Source: Clostridia bacterium
GTDB taxonomy: Bacteria > Bacillota > Clostridia > Oscillospirales > CAG-272
Reading direction: 5' to 3'
DNA length: 56,370 bases
Assembly: GCA_017461945.1 (NCBI GenBank)
Contig: JAFTSB010000015.1
Location: 1-56,370 of the forward strand
A program made the position numbers and the translations under genes. Below are positions 51,971 through 56,370 of this stretch, piece after piece. The notes below the pieces were generated by a model that saw nothing but the letters and a program-made list of their open reading frames with translations, made no database searches and was not told where the DNA came from. Every line of letters begins with the position of its first letter. Position 1 is the stretch's first letter.

Positions 51971-52768
51971 TCAAAGAGAATGCAGATACTCAATACTCAT
52001 CCTTGCCGCTTCCATTGTAGGACGGACAGAAGACTCGTCTTGCTCAACTATCAGCCACTCAGCCCCCGCCTCTTCGGACGCCTTGATGATCGAGGGAATA
52101 TCCTGCACACCGTAGCCTATGGGACGAAATTCAAAATTGGTCTTTTTTCTTGCCTCTGAGCTTTTTCCGATAAGATCATAAGGAGCAACACCGTTCTCAC
52201 CATCCGACCAAAAATCCTTTAAATGTACCAGCGGTGCGCGTCCCGCATATTTTTCCAAATACTCAACGGGAGATTCTCCCGCAAATTTTACCCAACAGGT
52301 ATCAAACTGTGTTTGCAACAAGTAAGCGGGGATCTCCTCGTACAAGATGTCAAGAATTGCCTTTCCGTTTACCTTTTTGAATTCAAAATCATGGTTGTGA
52401 TATAAAAGAGTAATGCCCTCTTTGGCGGCATTCTCTGCCAGTGTTCTAACTGTTTCTATATTCTCTCGAAGATGCTCGTTTCCGTTTCCGTAATCCATCC
52501 AGGGAACGGCAACAAAACGAACTCCTGCCCGCGCATACCGCACAAATGCGCCAACTTCCTTTTGTTCGGCAACAGGGACGTGAGAGGACGGACAAGCTAA
52601 CCCAACCTCGTTCAGCATCCGCCTGACCTCATAGGGGTCTCGCCCGTTGAGACCTGGAAGCTCAACGCCGTCATATCCCATAGTCTTTACCTTTTTCAGT
52701 GTTCCAAAAAAATCCTTTTCCAGCTCGTCACGTACAGAGTACAGCTGTAATGCGATCGGTAGCTTCAT
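51971..52768 (-). CDS. Xylose-isomerase-like TIM barrel sugar isomerase/epimerase
   Basis: The 265-aa protein has ALQLYSVRDELEKDF at its start, with metal-binding positions GITLLYHNHDFEF, TQFDTCWV, PLVHLKDFW and the final Glu in WLIVEQDES. These are typical of the AP-endonuclease-2-like group that often acts with Gfo/Idh/MocA dehydrogenases. GGAGGAATAACT precedes the start and overlaps the end of the oxidoreductase gene. Paralogous in fold to the gene at 31932 but clearly diverged. Confidence 0.88.
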   Translation of the reverse strand: MKLPIALQLYSVRDELEKDFFGTLKKVKTMGYDGVELPGLNGRDPYEVRRMLNEVGLACPSSHVPVAEQKEVGAFVRYARAGVRFVAVPWMDYGNGNEHLRENIETVRTLAENAAKEGITLLYHNHDFEFKKVNGKAILDILYEEIPAYLLQTQFDTCWVKFAGESPVEYLEKYAGRAPLVHLKDFWSDGENGVAPYDLIGKSSEARKKTNFEFRPIGYGVQDIPSIIKASEEAGAEWLIVEQDESSVRPTMEAARMSIEYLHSL

Positions 52769-52770
52769 AG

Positions 52771-53883
52771 TTATTCCTCCAAAATTCCAACCAGTTCGGT
52801 GGTTTTCATAGGCGCTTTGCGCTCATATGGCGATTCGATCTTAACAAACTCGTTTTTTTCACTGCTTGTATAGAAGGCAGACATTACCTCCACAACGTGC
52901 AGCTGCTGCTCCGAGTTTGCACGGAAATCCCTTCCGCTTTGCAGCGCTTTTGCCATATCGGCAAGTCCCAAGCCGCGAGAATTTTCCGAGTAATTGAAAA
53001 TACGGGGCATAGAGATAACCTCTTTGCTTCGTCCGCGCTTCAGAAGGACCTCACCGTCAAAGGTGTTGGGGTCGGGGACAACTATTGAACCCTCCGAACC
53101 GTATATTTCCAGCTTTGTTCCGCCACTCATATTGCTAACGTCAAACGTGGTAAAAATATTTGCCACAGCTCCGCTTTGGAAGCTCATCGTTCCCATAACA
53201 TAGGTGGGGACCTCCACATCCATCACCGTACCGTATTTCTTTTCACTGAGAATGGGACGTTTAGGGTAAGAGATCTGCGTCATTCCGCTTACGGTATCCA
53301 CAGCTCCAAGCAAATTGATGAGGGCGGTTACATAATAGGGTCCCATATCGAACATTGGGCCGCCGCCATACTGATACACGAACTCGGGATCAGGGTGCCA
53401 ATCCTCAGGACCTCTGCTGATAAAACTTGCGCTTCCTCCAATGGGAGCACCGATAAATCCGTTGTCGATCAGATGTCGGCAGGTCTGAATGCCCGATCCC
53501 ATAAAGGTGTCGGGCGCGCCGCCCAACATCAAGCCCTTTTCCTTGGCGAGCTTGACCAGCTCCCGAGCCTCGTTCAAGTCGGGGGACAGGGGCTTTTCGG
53601 TATAGACGTGTTTTCCATGAAGAAGTGCCTGCTTTGTTACCTCATAATGCTCGTAAGGGCGCGTGATGTTAAGTACGATATCTACCTCGGGATCGCAGAA
53701 CAGCTCATACATATCCTCATAAAGCTTTGGAATGTTGTACTCAGCCACAGCCTTTTCTGCCCGTTCCCGAATCAGATCACAAACGCCGATGATCTCTACC
53801 TCTTTAAACATTTGCGTAAGATTTTTGAGATATATCGAGCTGATGCAGCCGCATCCCACAAATCCGATTTTAATCTTTTTCAT
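52771..53883 (-). CDS. Gfo/Idh/MocA-family sugar oxidoreductase
   Basis: A 370-aa NAD(P)-dependent dehydrogenase. The start at 53883 has AAAGGAG upstream. An N-terminal Rossmann fold with IGFVGCGCISSIYL and the catalytic EKPLSPD (Lys) precede the C-terminal beta-sheet domain, including FDMGPYYVTALINLLG. It would oxidise a sugar or inositol derivative. It is the first gene of the leftward four-gene operon and lies divergent from the AraC regulator. Two bases separate it from the next gene. Confidence 0.9.
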   Translation of the reverse strand: MKKIKIGFVGCGCISSIYLKNLTQMFKEVEIIGVCDLIRERAEKAVAEYNIPKLYEDMYELFCDPEVDIVLNITRPYEHYEVTKQALLHGKHVYTEKPLSPDLNEARELVKLAKEKGLMLGGAPDTFMGSGIQTCRHLIDNGFIGAPIGGSASFISRGPEDWHPDPEFVYQYGGGPMFDMGPYYVTALINLLGAVDTVSGMTQISYPKRPILSEKKYGTVMDVEVPTYVMGTMSFQSGAVANIFTTFDVSNMSGGTKLEIYGSEGSIVVPDPNTFDGEVLLKRGRSKEVISMPRIFNYSENSRGLGLADMAKALQSGRDFRANSEQQLHVVEVMSAFYTSSEKNEFVKIESPYERKAPMKTTELVGILEE

Positions 53884-53912
53884 AAACAAAACTCCTTTCG
53901 TTGGGTGTTTCC

Positions 53913-53918
53913 ATTATA
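53913..53918 (-). promoter_or_regulatory. -10 box of the cassette operon
   Basis: Minus-strand TATAAT, 30 bases before the oxidoreductase start, without a good -35 at 17 bases. This is consistent with activation by the divergent AraC protein. Confidence 0.5.
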
Positions 53919-53983
53919 CTGCTATACCGATGAGCCGTCTATCAAAAAATGGATGAGCATTTTATAATTTGGCTAAAAATAGG

Positions 53984-54012
53984 TTGATTTTACGCAATTT
54001 ACGTGGTATAAT
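53984..54012 (+). promoter_or_regulatory. Promoter of the cassette AraC gene
   Basis: TTGATT, 17 bases, TATAAT, 28 bases before the start at 54041. Confidence 0.75.
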
Positions 54013-54040
54013 TTAAAAAGTAGTTAAAAGTGGAGGGTGT

Positions 54041-54778
54041 ATGAAAAGAGAATTAAAGGAGATAGTTTCAATTTATCATCCAAACGGTTTTTGGGGAAAT
54101 GACCACACCCACGCGTATCACGAAATGGTATATTGCCTTGAGGGCAGCGGATCTGTTCATATCCGAGGTAAAAAAATGGATTTCTCGACGGGAAATTATT
54201 ATATCACTCGTTCGGGCACTCCACATTCCGAGTACGATAGCGGCGCCTGTCGGATCATTTACTTTTTCTTTGACGCTCCTGTCGATAGAATTAGGGAGGG
54301 GACTTATACCGATTATAGGGGAATCGTTGCATCGGCTGTCAAGCAGCTGTATGAGGAATCTAAGCGAGTGCTGCCGCACAAAGAGGAAATGGTAAGTATA
54401 TTGATCTCTCAGCTGCTCATTGAAGCGGAGAGATCCTCCGAGCAAGGTCATGAATCGCAGGATTTTTCCTTGGTTCTGCAATATATCAATGAGAATATTG
54501 AACAGCCCTTTGATTTTAAACAGATGGCAGCACAATACCATTATAGTTATGACCGATTCAGACATATTTTTAAGGAACGGGTAGGAATATCTCCCCATCA
54601 GTACGTGTTGAATCAAAGAATAAAAAGAGCAAAGTTTTTACTTTCTTTAAATCCGAACAATTCCTTGACCGAGATAGCCTTTTCTTGCGGCTTTTCATCA
54701 TCGTCGCAATTTTCTAACGTATTTCTTGCAAAAACGGGTATGACACCGACGGCGTATATTAATTCTTTGAAATCATAG
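54041..54778 (+). CDS. AraC-family regulator of the sugar cassette
   Basis: The 245-aa protein has an N-terminal cupin domain (HAYHEMVYCLEGSGSVHIRG, PHSEYDSG) followed by the AraC double helix-turn-helix at about 145-243 (FDFKQMAAQYHYSYDRFRHI, then SFSCGFSSSSQFSNVFLAKT-like region). Tightly divergent from the oxidoreductase operon and its likely activator. It is the only rightward gene in the cassette and ends 72 bases before the right inverted repeat. Confidence 0.92.
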   Translation: MKRELKEIVSIYHPNGFWGNDHTHAYHEMVYCLEGSGSVHIRGKKMDFSTGNYYITRSGTPHSEYDSGACRIIYFFFDAPVDRIREGTYTDYRGIVASAVKQLYEESKRVLPHKEEMVSILISQLLIEAERSSEQGHESQDFSLVLQYINENIEQPFDFKQMAAQYHYSYDRFRHIFKERVGISPHQYVLNQRIKRAKFLLSLNPNNSLTEIAFSCGFSSSSQFSNVFLAKTGMTPTAYINSLKS

Positions 54779-54807
54779 TCTGTCCAATATCGATTGCGGA
54801 GAAATAA

Positions 54808-54839
54808 AAAAGCCCAGACTCCTTATGGAATCTGGGTTT
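54808..54839 (+). terminator. Probable terminator of the cassette AraC gene
   Basis: AGCCCAGACTCC, TTAT, GGAATCTGGGTTT, an imperfect stem after an A run. Confidence 0.65.
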
Positions 54840-54850
54840 ATCCGACCTGC

Positions 54851-54867
54851 ATCTATTAAGGTCAGAA
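54851..54867 (-). repeat. Right inverted repeat of the sugar cassette
   Basis: ATCTATTAAGGTCAGAA, exact reverse complement of 50448-50464. The flanks show no further similarity. Confidence 0.85.
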
Positions 54868-55010
54868 AAGGGGCTGTGACACTAGGGTATTCGCCTACGG
54901 CGAAGATTTCCGCGCCCTGCGTCTGGCGAGCAAGCTCCCCGACCTTCGGGCGGGAAATGCGAACCTAATTCCGCATCGCTTTGCTCGCGGAGCGAGCTTT
55001 GAAGCGACAA
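54868..55010. other. Hairpin-dense intergenic DNA
   Basis: No gene. Several short GC-rich palindromes follow each other: TTCGCC-TAC-GGCGAA, CCCGACCTTCGGG, GCTCGCGGAGCGAGC. A similar texture recurs at 55697-55814. Confidence 0.6.
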
Positions 55011-55013
55011 GTG

Positions 55014-55068
55014 CCGCAGCCAAAGAAAAGAGCCCACCGATTGGTGAGCTCTTTTCTTTTGGCTGCGG
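55014..55068 (-). terminator. Terminator of tRNA-Gln with stem reaching into the tRNA
   Basis: The arms CCGCAGCCAAAGAAAAGAGC and GCTCTTTTCTTTTGGCTGCGG pair around CCACCGATTGGTGA. The outer part of the right arm is the tRNA-Gln 3' end itself, so the left arm contains an inverted copy of that 3' end. Confidence 0.8.
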
Positions 55069-55135
55069 TGCTAGGATTCGAACCTAGGAAATGACGGAGT
55101 CAGAGTCCGTTGCCTTACCACTTGGCGACACCGCA
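55060..55135 (-). tRNA. tRNA-Gln (anticodon CTG)
   Basis: A 76-nt cloverleaf with acceptor TGCGGTG/CACCGCA, giving the U1-A72 pair usual for tRNA-Gln, discriminator G and encoded CCA. The anticodon arm ACGGA-CTCTGAC-TCCGT gives anticodon CTG, reading CAG. The T arm CTAGG-TTCGAAT-CCTAG is intact. Confidence 0.93.
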
Positions 55136-55295
55136 ATATCGAACAGGGGTATTATAGCAGAATTGTAACCGCTTGTCAAGGGCTTTTTCAAAAATCTGTC
55201 AAAAAAATTGTTCGCGGAAATAGTATGTGCCTCTTTTTTGCGAATATGCACCTGCCTCCGGAGTGACACATAGAATAATGCAAGGAGGTGATGTG

Positions 55296-55502
55296 ATGTT
55301 TTTAAACGAACTGACACCGGGGGCGCAGGCAGTGATGCTTTCTGCACCCGACGTGGCGTTGCCCCACTGTTTGCGACCGGGGCAAAAACTACAGCTGGTG
55401 ATGACACGTCCCGAGCTTTCGGTGGTGGAGCTGGAGGGCAAGGCTTTTGCTGTGGCGGGGGAGCTGGCACGGCAGATCGTAGTGGTGCGCGCGCCTACAT
55501 AA
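55296..55502 (+). CDS. Small FeoA-like protein
   Basis: A 68-aa protein. The start at 55296 follows AAGGAGGTG. The sequence (LNELTPGAQAVMLSAPD, LRPGQKLQLV, VVELEGKAFAVAGELARQI) has the spacing of an SH3-like FeoA domain, which is usually 70-80 aa and helps the ferrous iron transporter FeoB. No feoB lies in the window. It sits between two tRNA genes. FeoA similarity is by eye. Confidence 0.6.
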   Translation: MFLNELTPGAQAVMLSAPDVALPHCLRPGQKLQLVMTRPELSVVELEGKAFAVAGELARQIVVVRAPT

Positions 55503-55538
55503 AGTCGACCCGTGTCGTAAGATTTTTACAAAAAGACC

Positions 55539-55567
55539 TTGCAAAGCGGAGCTTGCTGTGCTATAAT
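55539..55567 (+). promoter_or_regulatory. tRNA-Arg promoter
   Basis: TTGCAA, 17 bases, TATAAT, 15 bases before the tRNA. Confidence 0.8.
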
Positions 55568-55582
55568 AGGACTGTTCCATTT

Positions 55583-55659
55583 CTACCCGTGGCACAGCTG
55601 GATAGCGCGTCAGACTCCGACTCTGAAGGTCGAAGGTTCGAATCCTTTCGGGTAGGCCA
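55583..55659 (+). tRNA. tRNA-Arg (anticodon CCG)
   Basis: A 77-nt cloverleaf with acceptor CTACCCG/CGGGTAG, discriminator G and encoded CCA. The anticodon arm TCAGA-CTCCGAC-TCTGA gives anticodon CCG, reading CGG. The T loop is TTCGAAT. Confidence 0.94.
55643..55659 (+). repeat. tRNA-Arg 3' end, copy 1 of an att-like direct repeat
   Basis: TCCTTTCGGGTAGGCCA, the last 17 bases of the tRNA, repeated exactly at 55815-55831. Confidence 0.85.
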
Positions 55660-55694
55660 AAGAAAAAGCACCCCGTCTGGGGTGCTTTTTCTTT
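55660..55694 (+). terminator. Terminator of tRNA-Arg
   Basis: AAGAAAAAGCACCCC, GTCT, GGGGTGCTTTTTCTT. Confidence 0.9.
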
Positions 55695-55814
55695 GACTGC
55701 CTGTGGGGGCAGGCGAAGTTTTGCAGCGCGAAGCGCGACGAAGGCAAGTTGCATTGGCAACTTGGAAGCTAACGCGAAGCGTTTGCGTGGCGAATAGGCG
55801 CACTGTGTGCGCCG

Positions 55815-55831
55815 TCCTTTCGGGTAGGCCA
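55815..55831 (+). repeat. tRNA-Arg 3' end, copy 2
   Basis: Exact 17-base direct copy of 55643-55659, 172 bases downstream, consistent with an att scar of an excised or mini element. Confidence 0.8.
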
Positions 55832-55861
55832 TCAAAAGGCGATAAAAAAGATATCGCCCGG

Positions 55862-55890
55862 AAAAGCCTTGATTTTTCAAGGCTTTTTTG
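55862..55890 (+). terminator. Hairpin with T run
   Basis: AAAAGCCTTGA and TCAAGGCTTTTTT around a T-rich loop, downstream of the tRNA-Arg repeat. Confidence 0.7.
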
Positions 55891-55999
55891 ATTTTTTGGG
55901 GCGGAATTTTTATGTTCGATTTCGCAGATGAAAAATGGGTGTTTTCCGATGCTGAGTGGATTTGAACTTCCGTGAGAACAATAATGGCCCTCAACACAC

Positions 56000-56032
56000 A
56001 GCACAGAGAAAGAAAAGCTCTGTGCTTTTTTT
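56000..56032 (+). terminator. Hairpin with T run
   Basis: AGCACAGAG, nine-base loop, CTCTGTGCT, TTTTTT. No gene is seen immediately upstream on the plus strand. Confidence 0.7.
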
Positions 56033-56110
56033 ATGCCAAAAGGAAGGAGATATAATGAAGCCTACAACGAAGTTACCTTAAGCGAAATTAGTAGAATATA
56101 CCCTTTTGAT

Positions 56111-56370
56111 TTACGATTTTCGTTTATATTCCGTCGGTGTGATTCCCTCTGCCTTTTTAAATTCAATATTAAAAACCCGTAAAGAATTAAATCCACACTC
56201 ACTCGCAATTTCAGTTATGGTTTTTGTTTCATTTAGTAAAAGTTGCTTGGCTAAGATAATACGAAGTGTATTTACGTATTTTCGAAATGAAATTCCGATG
56301 GCACTTTTGAATTTCTTCGATATATAAGCATAATCGTATCCTATTGCGGAGGCAGCATCTTCTAATAAGC
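56111..56370 (-). CDS. AraC-family regulator, C-terminal part only
   Basis: An open minus-strand frame reaches the window edge. The 86 visible residues contain the AraC DNA-binding domain: GYDYAYISKKFKSAIGISFR, then LLLNETKTITEIASECGFNS and a KAEGITPTEYKRKS ending, with stop TAA at 56113-56111. The N-terminal domain and target gene lie outside the window. Moderately AT-rich, like the cassette at 50448-54867. Confidence 0.85.
   Translation of the reverse strand, partial: LLEDAASAIGYDYAYISKKFKSAIGISFRKYVNTLRIILAKQLLLNETKTITEIASECGFNSLRVFNIEFKKAEGITPTEYKRKS

Larger units (their letters stand above)
55695..56110. other. Gene-free region with hairpins, att-like repeat and a gene-start remnant
   Basis: Short palindromes (AAGTTGC-ATT-GGCAACTT, GGCGCAC-TGT-GTGCGCC) fill 55697-55814. 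The tRNA-Arg 3' copy is at 55815-55831. Two hairpins with T runs are at 55862-55890 and 56000-56032. At 56041-56078 AAGGAAGGAGATATA leads to an ATG followed by only seven further codons (MKPTTKLP) and TAA. Long minus-strand frames across this region read through the tRNA and are not considered genes. Confidence 0.6.

Noticed and set aside
55389-56004. Long minus-strand frames across tRNA-Arg
   Set aside because: They translate through a tRNA gene and terminator hairpins and have no binding site; phrases such as PERIRTFDLQSR are typical tRNA read-throughs.

Overview
The window looks like a chromosomal segment of a spore-forming anaerobic Firmicute of class Clostridia, probably an Oscillospiraceae or Christensenellales-type gut bacterium. 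The evidence is a spoIIIA sporulation operon, a complete nine-gene V-type ATPase operon, Fe-S and radical-SAM proteins, a tryptophanase-type lyase, strong AGGAGG ribosome binding sites and TTGACA-17-TATAAT promoters. The genus cannot be named from the sequence alone. No rRNA, CRISPR array or intact transposase is present. Three tRNA genes are present (Gly-CCC, Gln-CTG, Arg-CCG).

Layout. 1-2680: the 3' end of a GGGtGRT-family gene, then a divergent LysR regulator / SGNH lipoprotein pair, then a decayed second copy of the GGGtGRT 3' end and its terminator. 2795-7000: a large glycosidase-like protein and an NAD-dependent epimerase. 7100-9211: a membrane protein and a lipoprotein-like protein divergent from an XRE repressor, with operator-like palindromes. 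9297-16813: radical-SAM protein, a deletion remnant of a REP-associated tyrosine transposase, phosphodiesterase/phosphatase, tRNA-Gly, alpha/beta hydrolase, Fe-S aldo/keto reductase plus DUF1893, a second XRE/lipoprotein/membrane-protein module, and pyridoxamine kinase. 16962-21114: spoIIIAA to spoIIIAG, with no spoIIIAH next to it. 21271-29990: V-ATPase subunits H-I-K-E-C-F-A-B-D on the minus strand, converging on spoIIIA.

30067-42182 is metabolic: a secreted InlB-repeat-like protein, a sugar-phosphate isomerase and a tandem class II aldolase, two YgjV-type membrane proteins around an AraC-regulated glycosidase-like gene, ComM/YifB, an acyl-CoA synthetase-like enzyme, and a Lys/Ala/Pro-rich DUF1508 protein. 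42348-50218 holds a coiled-coil metallo-beta-lactamase protein with an SGNH esterase, tryptophanase with a divergent LysR regulator, and a PHP / AAC(3)-like / GH20-like operon.

50448-54867 is the best candidate for an acquired module. It is a compact sugar catabolic cassette (Gfo/Idh/MocA oxidoreductase, xylose-isomerase-like enzyme, ROK kinase, SIS isomerase) with its own divergent AraC regulator, enclosed by a perfect 17-bp inverted repeat. The remaining 1.5 kb holds tRNA-Gln, a small FeoA-like protein, tRNA-Arg, hairpin-rich DNA with an att-like copy of the tRNA-Arg 3' end, and a partial AraC gene cut by the window edge.

All three tRNA genes carry an extra copy of part of their own 3' end just beyond the terminator. 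Together with the duplicated GGGtGRT end and the inverted-repeat cassette, this suggests repeated insertion and excision at gene 3' ends. I see no unambiguous new defence or secretion system. The most unusual modules are the two XRE-controlled envelope modules, the inverted-repeat sugar cassette and the coiled-coil MBL protein.
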